From Garcia nutans (Eukaryota > Streptophyta > Magnoliopsida > Malpighiales > Euphorbiaceae), in the NCBI GenBank assembly GCA_947685225.1, contig CANTUV010000010.1, positions 2,108,001 to 2,172,000 of the forward strand: a DNA stretch of 64,000 nt, in the 5' to 3' direction. The notes below the pieces were generated by a model. It ran no database searches and was not told the DNA's origin. It saw only the letters and a list, made by a program, of their open reading frames with translations. This document shows, piece after piece, positions 49,200 through 61,100 of this stretch. The position numbers and the translations under genes were made by a program. Within the stretch, counting starts at the first letter, position 1, and each line of letters opens with the position of its first letter.

Positions 49200-50183
49200 A
49201 TGTCCATTAAAGGAATCTCAGAAACATCTAAACTTCACAAGAAATCTTTACATAGAAGAAATGATTCTGAAGAGCTTGATGTGTTTGAAGCAGCAAGGTA
49301 TTTCTCAGGATACAATGAAGCTGCAACTTGTAATACACATAAAATTATTATGCGAGGAGAAGATCATAGACAATATCCATGGAGAGGAGGAAGAATGAGC
49401 TTAGATGTACCAATGAGAACTCATCATTCAGTTCTGCCTCAGCAGCCTCATACTAGTTCAGTACTAGTGGAAAAACAAATATTGAAAGAGAAGAAAAATA
49501 AACAACCAAGCTCTCCAGGTGGTAGACTAGCTAGTTTCTTGAATTCTCTTTTCAATCAAACAAGTTCCAAAAAGAAGAAATCAAAGTCTACAGCACAGTC
49601 AATGAAAGATGAAGATGAAAGTCCTGGTGGAAGAAGGAAAAGAAGAAGCAGCATTAGTCATTTTCGAAGCTCAAGCTCTGCTGATACAAAATCTTTTTAT
49701 TCTTCTTCAAGTTCTGGTTTTAGAACCCCACCTCCTTATGCACACACTCCTAAGAGTTATAAGGAATTGAGAACTTATTCAGATCACAAACAAGTAATTT
49801 CCTTGCCAAAGTACAATGGAAATGTGAAATCAACAGCTTTCCAGAATGAGGTATTGGATGAAAAAAGGAATACAGCTAATTTATCTTGGTTGGATGAGAA
49901 ATTTAAATTCAGTGATGGGATTTCTGAGAAATCCAAAAATCTTGATCGAAGTCATCAGTATTTTGAGAAAGATAGGATTTTGGCTGATCGCTATACATCA
50001 GAAGAGAAAGAATTTAGAAAGTTCAATGAAGTAGATGACGGAGCTGAGAGTGATTCAAGTTCTGATTTGTTTGAGTTACAAAATTATGACTTGAACATCT
50101 ACTCAAGTGGTTTGCCCGTGTATGAGACAACGCATATGGATAGCATCAAAAGGGGAGCACCAATTTCCAATGGCTCCCTCTAA
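49200..50183 (+). CDS. BIG GRAIN 1-like E protein
   Basis: 327 residues in one exon. I recognise the family from its start (MSIKGISETSKLHKKSLHRR), the ELDVFEAARYFSGYNE block (about 25-39), SSPGGRLASFLNSLFNQ (about 104-120) followed by a Lys run, SPGGRRKRRSSISHFRSSSS (about 141-160), and the C-terminal SDSSSDLFEL (about 284-293) with GLPVYETTHMDSIKRGAPIS (about 304-323). BIG GRAIN 1 in rice is a membrane-associated positive regulator of auxin response and transport. Function of the E-type relatives is less defined. No signal peptide or membrane span is visible. The basic stretches (KKKKSK, RRKRR) could direct nuclear or membrane-surface binding. An ATG seven codons upstream (49179) is in frame, but relatives begin MSI, so I chose 49200. 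No intron is needed and the frame is intact. Confidence 0.85.
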   Translation: MSIKGISETSKLHKKSLHRRNDSEELDVFEAARYFSGYNEAATCNTHKIIMRGEDHRQYPWRGGRMSLDVPMRTHHSVLPQQPHTSSVLVEKQILKEKKNKQPSSPGGRLASFLNSLFNQTSSKKKKSKSTAQSMKDEDESPGGRRKRRSSISHFRSSSSADTKSFYSSSSSGFRTPPPYAHTPKSYKELRTYSDHKQVISLPKYNGNVKSTAFQNEVLDEKRNTANLSWLDEKFKFSDGISEKSKNLDRSHQYFEKDRILADRYTSEEKEFRKFNEVDDGAESDSSSDLFELQNYDLNIYSSGLPVYETTHMDSIKRGAPISNGSL

Positions 50184-53100
50184 AATTCATCATGTACATT
50201 AAATTTTCATTTTTATTTTCATTTTCCTTTCTTGATGGGTTTTTAATTTGTTGTTTATTGCTTTAGGAAGCTGTGAGAAAAATGTTGAGATTTCCTAGAT
50301 TTTGCAATTTTCTTTTCTTTTCCCCCTTATGGCCATCTGCTTTCCATATTGCAGTTTCTTTGTATGTACAGTTTGTAATGTTTCTTTGTCTTCTACTTTC
50401 TTTTCTTTCTCGATGTATATATATTTTTTTTAATTTTTGGGGCTGGATTGCATTTCATTTTTCAAGAACATTATCGAAAGTCTACCATTGTATTTGTCTT
50501 GCATAGATTGTGGCATGATTTGTGATTTTCCACTAATTGGATAGAGAAACAAGGCATTATCAACCCATGTGGACTCCATCTTTTAACCTTTTGACTTCGG
50601 ACTTTCTTTTATGTGCTCTTTGGAGTAAAAATTGAAAAAAAAAAAAGAACGAAAATTAATATTAATTTTTAAAAAGAAGAAGAAGGGCATATCATAGCCA
50701 TCCAAAGGACTCTTTTCACATCGTTGCAGGAAATCAGGACAGGAACAAGAGATAGTTGTTGATTTAGAAATTTGGAATTATAAAAAAGAGTGGAGTTGTA
50801 TGGAAAAAAGATCCTCCCACTTTCACCCTTTTTATTAGCAAAACCGCTCAAAACCGTACTTAGGAGTTTGATGTATATAAGGTTATCAATTTCCGTCTAA
50901 TCACATGATCAACATAGAAAAGCATGCAAATGCGTACCCTATTGTGCAGCATTAGCGGCAGAATCAAGACAAAACCAAACGAGGCCCATTTAAGATTACA
51001 ATATATTTTATAATATAAAGTTTTGATTAAACTAATCCCAACTTTTAAAGCTATATATTGATTAGTCAAAAAGGAAGGATTGATATTGATATGCATGGAA
51101 ACATTTCTTAAACAAACAAATGCATAGCCCTAAAGATTTCCTGTCATACTAACCCTATGGCTGATAACATTTTTACGTATATTTAGCTATTGCAAAGAGC
51201 CGGCATCTGTCATTTCTTTGTTCAACTTGATACAGACACTAAACCTACCTGTTCCTACAAAATTTCAAGTTCCGATTACGGAATTGTCTACTGTTTCACG
51301 ACTAAAATGCTTTGTGAGCCAAACACTTTATATCTTCTTCAATTTTTTCAGACAAATGAGTCAAGGTTGGAGATAGATGGGTCCTATGTACAACCATAAG
51401 AGTAAAACTGCTGGGGCTAAAAACACATTCAATTATGAATTGCCTACAGAAAAGAAAGACAAGACTAGAACAGTTAGGCCTTCTTAATCGCACATTTATC
51501 TAATTAATATATAAATGAGTTTTACAACTTTAACAACTATATTTTAAAGTTGACACTCTCAAATTTATATTAAAAATTTAACATAATATTAGAGTTGAGA
51601 CTCTTATTATTAAATATAGGATTGTGTTAGAGGGCTAAATATTCATAATTAGAAATTTTATCTTTCAGCCTTTCACTTATATCATTTAAAATTTTTTTAA
51701 ACCATTGTGTTTAGCAAACATAATAAATCAACAATTGAGAACTCAAACATTAAAAACCAATTCCCAACCTAATCAGGCCCTTAATATGTAACGCTAAATG
51801 TGAAAGGCTACAAAGGCTAGAATTCAGTGCAGATGGTGAACACTTGTGCATATATATGTATAAAAGCTTAAAGTTTGGAGGTATATAGAATGATCATGAA
51901 TACTAATGATAGCCTTTAGAAAGAATGATGGACACACAAAATGAGCACCGAGCACCAAAAAAAAGCCCATAAGAAGGCAATGTAAAGCATGAATGAAGTG
52001 GGTGGAGGGCCCAAACATGGTCTTATTCAAAGGGTGATGCCATTAGAATGTAGATAGTGATATACATGTAAGATAGGGACCTCATAAGCTTTCTTATGGT
52101 CATGGACAATCAAATCTTTCATCCTTTTTTAGAAGTTGGAAAAACAAAATCCTATGTTCTTGTTTTAAAGTTTTGATCACTAATTGCCCTCTAAACCTAC
52201 ACAATTGTGTAAGATAAGATAACATGGGAATTGACCGCGTTCACTAACCTCAGTACAAGAATATCTGCAATACCAATTTGGATAAAGAAAAAAAAAAGTA
52301 CTTTGCTTATCTTGTAATAAAGATGACATTATTCATTATGCAAGAATAACGAAATTCAAGTTTCAATATCTTGTATAAATATGATGCTTACAGCTTATGA
52401 AAACTCAAATGCTATCTCTGCATCAAAGTACACTTCAGAAGTCACTGTTTGTTCACAATTCAAGCAACAAAATGTGTGTTTAGCCATCATATACATAAGG
52501 TATACCAGGGAACTAACCAATGAGTCTTTGCTTCAGTAACAATGAAGTTGTCTTAAGGACTTGGAAGTTTCGAATTCAAGTTCCAGTTAAAGACAAAATA
52601 ACCAATAAAAGAAGCAAAAAAAAAGGCTATGCCAGGAAAAAATGACTACAATTTCACCAATTTTAGGGCTAAATTTTTTTCCATCATGGCATAACTGTTG
52701 AACATAGCTAAATCTATAAAATGTTTCAAGTTTTGAGAATATTTTTTTTTATCCATACCTGAACTACTTAATCAAATTCAATTTTATAGCATAATTAGCA
52801 TCTAAAAACAAAATTCATCCGTATTAGAATTCATTTACAAGAACCTTTCAATTGCATAGAAAAAAATACATCCAGAAAAGATTGAGATAGATTAAATAAC
52901 AGCTTACTGCTTTGAGTACTTGCTCACAAGTCACAATTCCTCTCCAAGAATTGGAATTCTTAGTATGCCATATTACAATTGAATGGAAAGTAATGCAAAA
53001 CTTTGTTGGATTTGTACTCTGAAAATTGGGTGGGCCGTACAATTTTTTGGCCTGTATTGTTCTCCCTTTCTCCGAATCCAAGACTAGTATAGGCTACGTA

Positions 53101-53739
53101 TATTTCGTATTTTAGACCGTATTTGATTTTATAAAAAGGATATTTACAAAACTAACTAAAAAATTAATACACTTCCCAATTATACGGCGGTTAATTTTTT
53201 TTTTCCAATTATATGCTGCTAGAAGTTTTTTCTTTGCAAAAATACCGAAGTTAAGTTGGGCCAAAGATTTTTAACGCATTCCTCTTCGCACGTGGATTTA
53301 TTAGGATTGGACTAGAAAATAGAATAACCTATCAATTTGTATAGTTGTTTGGATCATTCAACACAGTGGACAAAACACAGTATTCTCTTTTAACACAATG
53401 GATCAAAAGGAATTATATCCATATATATTTGTTGCTCATTTACTAATATTTTAAAATTCTTATAAAATAAAAATTTAATTAATTAATTAACTTAAAATAT
53501 AATTTATATAAACTAATTTAAAATTATATTTTATATACACACTTTTTCTATATTTTATTTAATTTTTTTAAAAAAATTTAATATATACCATAAAAATTAT
53601 TTAAAAATATTTTTTTAATATATTATTTTATTATATATGAACACTTTTTTATGTCCACTAAAATTTATGTAATAATTATTTTTAAATTATTTTTAATATT
53701 TCTGAGAAATTATTTATAAATATTTTTTTAAGATATACC
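50184..53739. other. 3' UTR of the BIG GRAIN-like gene, then intergenic DNA
   Basis: The first few hundred bases (to about 50520) are T-rich and UTR-like, with tttgtaatg-type downstream words, though I cannot fix the poly-A site. The rest is AT-rich but of fairly normal complexity, with no open frame of recognised family. Short frames at 50669-50851, 51190-51399, 51824-52030 and 52848-53081 show no domain. Confidence 0.4.
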
Positions 53740-54220
53740 AGCATATACTCATATATTATAATATATATCAACATATACTCATATATATTAGTATACATCG
53801 ACATACACCCACAGATATTTACATATATTATTATTCTTTAGTTAAAATATATACAATATATACCAACATATATGAATATATATTGATATATACCAACTTA
53901 TACTACATATACTATTATTATTTATTTAAAATATATATAATATATACTGACATATATTAATATATATATATATATATTCTCATAGAGAAAAAAATGTCAA
54001 TATACAGTTGTTATATTTTATTATATTTAGGTATATACTAGCTATAACTGCATATATCTATTGTCTTTCAAAAAAAAATATTTATATGCAGTTGTATTAT
54101 CTTAGTATATGAAGGTACATATAGCATATATTTATAGTATATAAAGTTATATGTAGTATATACCTGCATATACCTATAGTATATGAAAATTTACTAACAG
54201 ATATTTTTATATACTAGAGG
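53740..54220. repeat. AT-rich short-period repeat region
   Basis: Many variants of words such as catatactcatatatatta, tatataccaacatat and atgcagttgta recur every 20-30 bp without a strict period. It ends at a CACTA-like terminus and may be the subterminal part of that element. Confidence 0.5.
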
Positions 54221-54275
54221 CGATTTATAAAGCGCCACTACATTTTCACCGGGAAAACCCACCTTTTTTGTAGTG
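54221..54275 (-). mobile_element. CACTA-like element terminus
   Basis: Reading on the minus strand from 54275, the sequence starts CACTACAAAAAAGGTGGGTT and continues TTCCCGGTGAAAATGTAGTG. A CACTAC start plus GC-rich subterminal sequence is typical of CACTA transposons. No opposite terminus was found in the preceding 1.5 kb, so either the partner end is decayed or the element is truncated. Confidence 0.45.
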
Positions 54276-54422
54276 ATAAATCGATTATCAATGGTTTTAG
54301 AATATCTAAAATAGTCAAAATAGATCTAATTTGTGTCAGAAATATATTTCAGCAGTGTTTCAGTGTCAAAAAAATTTCTTCTTAAACAGGAGAGGTGGAC
54401 TTCTATCCGCGTGGCGTGCAGT

Positions 54423-54658
54423 AGGGCTGGAAAAAAAAAAAAAGAAGCCGACCGAATCCACCCAACCCAATATATTGTTTTCGTATTCGGTCACTTATAA
54501 GTAGAAAATCGGGCGATTGCAGGTGAGGTTTTTTAAGTTTTCTCTGTTTCAGGTAGTCGGTCAGGTGGGATATATTTATTTCGTTATATCCAGCACCAGA
54601 CCGACCAAAGCAAACATATATATTAATATAATATATATATATAACAGTGTGTTTCTTA
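54423..54658. mobile_element. Possible second hAT-like GC-rich MITE fragment
   Basis: tagggctggaaaaaa followed by cgaccgaatccacccaaccc and later gtcggtcaggtggg, in the same style as the element at 89-627. The right end is not visible, probably because the TRIM follows directly. Speculative. Confidence 0.25.
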
Positions 54659-54841
54659 TGTTGGAGAATATAAATGAATCTCACATCTGAAAAGTATAAT
54701 AAAATACAATGACATATAAGGTGGTGTAGATTGGATCTTAACACAAGCCAATTGGTTTTGTGTTGAGATGAGATTCCAAATCCATTTATATGATGACTGT
54801 ATATTTGGCCCAACACTCGTAAAGCCCATGTAATTTCTACA
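54659..54841 (+). repeat. TRIM 5' LTR
   Basis: 183 bp, TGTTGG to TACA. Its only difference in length from the 3' copy is zero, with about eleven substitutions. Confidence 0.9.
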
Positions 54842-54853
54842 TGGTATCAGAGC
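54842..54853 (+). other. TRIM primer-binding site
   Basis: tggtatcagagc, complementary to the 3' end of plant initiator Met-tRNA, immediately after the LTR. Confidence 0.88.
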
Positions 54854-55003
54854 TAACCAGGTAATGGACTAACCGCCAGATGATCCTGGACTCCGTTGTT
54901 AACTTAGGGCCTAGGCAATTTGTGATGGACCTAAAAAAAATATATTGTCATCCATGTTTGGCAAATGACAATTGGGCTACGCCCAGTTGCACTTGAGGGA
55001 GAG

Positions 55004-55186
55004 TGTTGGAGAATATAAATGAATCTCACATCTGAAAAGTATAATAAAATATAATAACATATAAGGTGGTGTAGATTGGGCCTTAACACAAGCCAATTAG
55101 TTTTGTGTTTAGGCGAGATTCCAAACCCATTTATATGATCACTGTATATTTGGCCCAACATTCGTAAAGCCCATGTAATTTCTACA
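55004..55186 (+). repeat. TRIM 3' LTR
   Basis: 183 bp, preceded by the purine tract cttgagggagag. Confidence 0.9.
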
Positions 55187-55227
55187 TTCAACCCTTTTTT
55201 AAATATTATGTTTAAATTAAGAGGGGA

Positions 55228-55475
55228 TGTTGAAATATTAATTTAAAACATAATATTTAAATTTATTTATTTGTTATTAGAATATTTTTATGATCTGTTT
55301 TTTTTATTTAGTACAGATTTTTTGTATTTAATATAATATTTTTGAGTGATTTTAGGTACTTTTTAATTCTCTTACAAGCCTATAAATAAATATATTATTG
55401 TGTTAAATGATTGAGTACAAAATATAATTTCTATGTTCATTTTTATATTTTATTTGTTGTTTTAAATTTCCAACA
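55228..55475 (+). mobile_element. Copia-type LTR (3' or solo) with polypurine tract
   Basis: 248 bp with inverted ends TGTTG and CAACA, preceded by aagaggggatg-type purine tract (about 55218-55227), which places it as a 3' LTR. Inside, gcctataaataaatatatta (about 55378-55397) resembles the LTR promoter TATA region. It is followed by TCTTA. No internal copia coding sequence remains; only about 41 bp lie between it and the TRIM. Confidence 0.65.
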
Positions 55476-55544
55476 TCTTATACATGTAGAAACATCCTTA
55501 AGGGTAACCATTTACCCTAGCCGCTCATTATACACCCTCCTTCA

Positions 55545-55705
55545 GGAATAATTATACAATACAATCGTTGTATTGCAACAAGCCAATCGAATATCGACAT
55601 GTGGCAATGTTTTAATATTCGATTGGCTTGTTGATATCAACACTGTCACATGTCGATATTCGATTGGCTTGTTGCAATATAACAGTTGTATTGTATAATT
55701 ATTCC
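55545..55705. mobile_element. Fold-back MITE, 161 bp
   Basis: About 60-bp inverted arms: ggaataattatacaatacaa-type sequence at the left is mirrored at the right, including caacaagccaatcgaatatc and its complement. An extra copy of attcgattggcttgttg lies near the centre. TA dinucleotides near both ends would suit a Stowaway/Mariner-type insertion, but the superfamily is unproven. Confidence 0.72.
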
Positions 55706-58130
55706 TTCTTCATGCTTCAGCCAAAATATTTTCTCTCTCAAATGATCTCAAATGAAAAAATATCTCTATTATCTAGAGAGTTCCTCTCTGCCTCCTTAGT
55801 TTCCTTTTACTTTTCTCCTTCTCCGATCATCTCTCTATGTTTATTTTTCGATATTTATCCTCCTCCGATCATCTATCTGCTTCTTTCTTCGATTTTTCAT
55901 AGTTCTTTAACGTTCTTCATGTCTGATTGAGAAGAATCTATCTGTTTTTGGGTTGTTCTTATCCTTTGACTAGGTGAGGTTTCGATTCCATAATTTATTT
56001 TTGAAAAAATTGACAGTATTTTATTTTACTTATATTTTTTATGTTAGATTGATTTAAAAATTAGATTTTTTTTCATTTGCTGTATTTGGTGTTTATTTTT
56101 AGTTTGGGGTTTAGTTGTTAGAAGATTGATAGTTTGATATTTATGTGTGAAGGTATTATATGATGATTTAAAGATTTTTAGGAAAAAAATCTCTTTTTGA
56201 AATAGATCCAAACATCAGACTCTGTATAATCTTACTTTTGTTTTTTTAGATTATCTTTGGTTTTGTTTTTAGATCTTGATATATTAGGTGGTTTTAAATA
56301 TGTATATTGTTATTTTTTGAAGTTTTGTTGCAGATTTGTTGATTTGAGATATTTGAATACAATTTTTGATGTAGAGCTGCCAGTTATTTTTGTGTTTCAA
56401 AATATAAATTGATTGGGTTTAGCTATTATTGATGATTCTGAAACATATATACCATTGCATGTTGATTAATTTTTAATTTAATTATAGTATAGTGTTAGAT
56501 GTTACTGTTATGCTGTATTAATTTGTTTGTATTTATTTTTGTTTAATTTTTTTTATTTCTGATCTGTGCATGTTGATGTTCTTTAACTCGTCAGAATTTA
56601 GCTATTTCCAGAAACCAGGATAAATATCGTTTATTTTTTTAGTTTTATTCTATTTCTGTAATTTACTTTTTAATATTATAATATTTTTGTTTTGTGCATG
56701 TCGTTTTCTTTTTTTTTTTCCCTGAATATTTGATGATTCATTCAATGTTAAATATGCAGGTTTGACCTTTGATAAAAAAACAATAATTTAGCTTTGTGCT
56801 GGTTTTGTAATTTGGTGCATTGTCAGAAATAGATTGTAAATAACTAAGTATACTTTTAGTTTTGCCTTGTTATTGATTTGATCTTGCTTTGTTTTCTTTT
56901 TTTTTTTTTTGTCAAATGTTTGCTAGTAGATGGATTGTGAATTATGCAGATTTGAATTTTGATGAAAAGATGTTTTTCTTTTTTTTAAAAAAAAAAATAT
57001 TTGCTGCTTCTGTTATTTGTTGCACATGAATTAATTGTATGTAACTAACCATCATTTGTAGTTTTTTGCCTTATTTTGTTTTAATCTTTGCATGCCATTT
57101 TCTTTTTTTCTTTTTATTAGCTAATTCATACAATGACAATTATGCAGGTTTGACCTTCAATCAAAAAGAATAATGTAGCTTTTTTCTGGTTTTGTAATTT
57201 GGTGCACTGTTAGATAACTAAGTATACTTTTAGTTTTGCCTTTATTATTGATTTGATTTTGCTTTTTTTTTTCTTTAGTGAATATTTGCTTCTTGATAGG
57301 TTGTGAATTATGCAGGTTTGAATTTTGATGAAAAACTGTTTTTCCTTTTTTTTTTTTAGATTTTTGCTGGTTTTGTTAGTTGTTGCACATATAATTGATT
57401 ATAGGTAACAAACTAATTATCATTTTTGGTTTTTAGCATTGTTTTGTTTTAATCTTTCTTTGTTTTTTTTTTCTCTGAATATTAGCTAGTTGATACAATG
57501 TGAATTATGCTGGTTTAAACTTTTAAGGAACTGTGTTTTTTAGTTTTTTGCTGGTTTTATTATTTGCTGCATAAAAATTGATTGTAACTAAGTGTCATTT
57601 TTACTTATTTAGATTTTGTTAATTTCAGGTTGATTGATGTGTTCTTATTGTTGGTTTTTGACTTCAGGGTCTGAAAATTGATTGATTGAATGATGGTTAT
57701 AACTCTATTGCAAGTCTCAAGAGTTTTTGCTGCTTACTTTCTTTTACTTGCATTTGGTAGCTTTTTTATTTTATTTTAGTGCTTTCTTGTTCTTTTTGGT
57801 TAATTTAAGAACAAGAAGTGATGAACAAATTAAAGGCTCAACTTGGGGTTCCTGATTGTAAATAAGGACCGATGGACTATTTCAAGTATATGAACACGAC
57901 TTAGGATTAATTATCTTTTATAGATTTTAATTAGGTTTTATCCATTTTAGGATTGGTTTTATGGAATTTTAGCAGGTAGCATACTCATTTTGTCATTAAA
58001 GATTTTTCTGTCATTTTAATATGCAACAAGTAAATGTAATTGTTAATATGAAATGAAAATTTGCCAGAGTTATAAATATTTCAGTCCAATCGTGTTTGAA
58101 TTTGGTAAATTTGTTATTTTTGAGCCTTTT
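55706..58130 (+). other. Transcript-like region, unrecognised
   Basis: CT-rich, leader-like sequence (55700-55970, with ctccgatcatct twice) ends at gactag/gtgaggtttcg, a good donor-like site. Then follow about 1.8 kb of T-rich, intron-like DNA with repeated acceptor-like words, and at 57811 a segment aacaagaagtgatgaacaaa... that could code only about a dozen residues (MNKLKAQLGVPDC) before a stop. Together this looks like a 5' leader intron, a broken gene copy or a non-coding transcript. No family is recognised. Confidence 0.25.
56700..57640 (+). repeat. Tandem array of about 170-200 bp units, T-rich
   Basis: Five related units, marked by atgcag (or atgctg) at 56754, 56944, 57142, 57310 and 57507. 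Alternating units share longer phrases: ggttttgtaatttggtgca with taactaagtatacttttagt in units 1 and 3, and gaattttgatgaaaa with gttgcacat in units 2 and 4. This points to a two-unit higher-order repeat of about 370 bp. Each unit has a T run, then tgaattatgcaggtttga. Confidence 0.75.
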
Positions 58131-61100
58131 AAATTTCCAAAACATCTGAAAATTTTCTGATGTTTGCCTGTGTATAATTTTAGCTCTAAATAAAATTTGA
58201 AACTATCTAATTAATTCATGCACAACGGTAAAAATGAAATGAGCCCAGCAATAATGCGTGATGTGCGTAATTTTACTTTAAAAATCATCTAATTAATTAT
58301 GGGCTGGATGTAAACCTCAACCTCAATGAGAACTGGAAATTTTTTTTTTATAAAACTATTAGAAAATATTACGCAAGTACTAAATTTTTAAAATGTTTTT
58401 AAATTAGTCAGTATTTTTAATTTATAAATTTTTAGATTTATATAATGTATATAAAGTTTAGTATGAATTAATTATACATATGATAAACGGATATAAGTAA
58501 AAAATTAGAAATTTTGAAATTGAAACTTGGTAAATGGCCAAAATTAATTGTAATCAAGTAAAATTGCATTAGGGAATGAAGAAGTAAGTGTCGTTGAAAA
58601 ACTGTTTGTACAAGAGATGAAGCATTTGTAAAATTCTATTTCATTTTGACAAGATTTATGAAAGTAATAGTTGTGAAAAAGATAGAGCCTAAATAGAAAC
58701 AAAAACGAATTACTCTAATGTCAATTTTTTAGGCATGACAATGCAAATACAAGTGAAGTCATTTATGTCAATATCCATTTAAATTTTTTAGCTGTTATTT
58801 GTAATATTCAATGAGATGAGTTTTGTATATCCATGGCTGCAGTAGCCAATAGCATGGATCAAAATTAACACTGGGTTTTGATTCCATAATTTTATTTAAC
58901 CAATAATATTATTATATTTATTTATAAATAATTAATATAAAATAAAATTTCAGGTCTATTAAATTTTATTAATCAGTTGATAAAATATTTTATTTAGAGA
59001 AAAATAAAAAAAAATATTTTATGAAAAAAGTAATTTCAGGGGTCTATATATCAAAAAATAATTATATTATAATTTAAGATATGATAAAATAATAAAAAGA
59101 TATTATAAGGGTAATTTAGGTATTATTAGAATTTTTTTATAAAATTAAATTTCAACCAAATAAATTAATATTTTTTTAATTTATTTTTTTAATATTTTAT
59201 TATATCTTTCAAACACATTAATATAATATTTTTTTATAAAGTATAATCTTTGAAATATAACTATATAAATTATATTTTGAGTAATTTATCAAATAGACTA
59301 TAAACTATTTGAGTAAACCATTATTTGCTTTCAAAACTCCTATATATATGACAATGACTCACACACCACCATTCATTTTAATTTTATCATATGTCAAATG
59401 TTGAGTTGTCGTATTTTCTTTTCATTTCTCCTCCACCAAACAGGTTTTGTTGGCCCAATTGTCAAAAATAAGAAGAAATATTTTTAAACTTATTTTGCAT
59501 ATTAATTATCATTCCTAATTATAATAGTTTTTATTACTTATATTTGAATGAAAAAAATATTTAAAATTTAAATAAAAATAATTTATATTTCTAATCATCA
59601 AACTACATATACTAATTCGTGCTTAATTTTAATTTGAGTTAGTAGCATTGGGTTTGTGTTTTGAGAAAAGAAATTATGAGAAACTGGAATTAGGGATGAG
59701 GAAGACAAGCGAGGGTTGTGGCTGCTGACGCGCAATAAGCATGCCCAAACACTTCTGTAACCCCACCTCTTCCTTGCTTGCCATTTGGTCACCCCCCACT
59801 CTTCTAATTCTTTTTTCTTTATCTTTATCTTTATATGTGTATATATATTCCAGTTATTTTTCTTTTTTTTTTGTCGGTGGAGATTAAATTTATATTATTG
59901 CAGCCTTAATTCTTGAAAAATTGAACAAAATCCTATTATCATTATTAAGAAGCAATTCTATTCAAATCAGGTTGAGTTTAGATATAACTTATTGAGTTTA
60001 ATTTAAAAATACAAGTAAATTTAAAAAATTAATCCTATTATATTAATATTATATAACTAGAATTTGATCCCGTATTTAAATTATTATTATAAAATGGAAA
60101 ATGAGTTAAACCAACCGATTTAAGAGGGCAAGAAGCCAATAATGTAGAGAAGGGGAGGGCAGTTTAGGAATTGGAAATGGTTGGATCTTAGTTGTAAAGC
60201 AACAGCTGGAAGGAGAGGCTTGGTTGGTATTGTCAGCAGAGAGAGTCTCAGAGCCACACACGCTCTGAACAATTCATTCACTACTACTTTTGCCTTTTTA
60301 CTAATTTTTTTTAATGAGACACGTGTATTCTCACTTTCTCATACATGTGGCAACTCAGGGTCCTGTCAGTCTTCTGCTCTTTTTTATCTCATCCAGTACT
60401 CTGTTTAATTTAAAGCTAAATAATTATAAAGGTTATCAAATTTTATATATTCCATTACTTAATTTTTATATTTTTAATATATAATTTTTATATTTTTTAA
60501 TTTTTAAAAATTAAATTTTTTAATTTTTTATTAATATTTTTATTATAAAAATATTAATCAATTATTTTAATATTATAAAATAATTTATTTATTTTTTTAT
60601 ATATTTTTTATTATTTATCAAATCATACTTTTTTTAATTTTATTTATATTTTTTACATATAATTTATTTTAATTTTATAAATATTATTAAAAAATAATTT
60701 TAAATAATACGATAATATCTTTTATTATTTTATAAAAAATTTATATATATCATTTATTTTAATTTTATAGGTATTACTAAAAAATAATTTTAAATAATAT
60801 AAATAATATTTTTTATTATTTTATAAATAATTTATATAAAAAATAAAATTAAAAATAAAATAATCTTAATAAATAATAAAAATAAATATATATAAATAAA
60901 AATTAAATAAATTATTTTATAATATTTTTCTTTGTAAAAAAATATATAAATTAATAATATATTTATCTTTATAAATATATATATATATATTAAAATAACT
61001 TATTAAAATATTTATAAAATTAAAATAAATTACGTGTAACAAATATAAATAAATTAAAAATATATATGACTTAATAAATAATAAAATATATATATAAAGT

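Larger units (their letters stand above)
54659..55186 (+). mobile_element. TRIM (terminal-repeat retrotransposon in miniature), 528 bp
   Basis: Two 183-bp direct LTRs (54659-54841 and 55004-55186, about 94 percent identical by eye) start TGTTGG and end TCTACA. The 162-bp interior begins with tggtatcagagc (54842-54853), a perfect iMet-tRNA primer-binding site, and ends with acttgagggagag, a polypurine tract. There is no coding capacity, so it depends on enzymes supplied in trans. Left flank is TCTTA and right flank is TTCAA, which do not match. See the composite with the LTR at 55228. Confidence 0.92.

Noticed and set aside
48557..49210. Overlapping small frames on both strands upstream of the BIG GRAIN-like gene
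   Set aside because: They sit in the promoter and 5' leader, are low-complexity, and conflict with each other.
54403..55191. Two similar open frames on the minus strand (137 and 86 residues)
   Set aside because: They are alike only because both read through the two LTRs of the TRIM in antisense.
57811..57870. Short coding segment MNKLKAQLGVPDC
   Set aside because: Only about a dozen residues after a possible acceptor; no family could be named, so it is not called as a gene.
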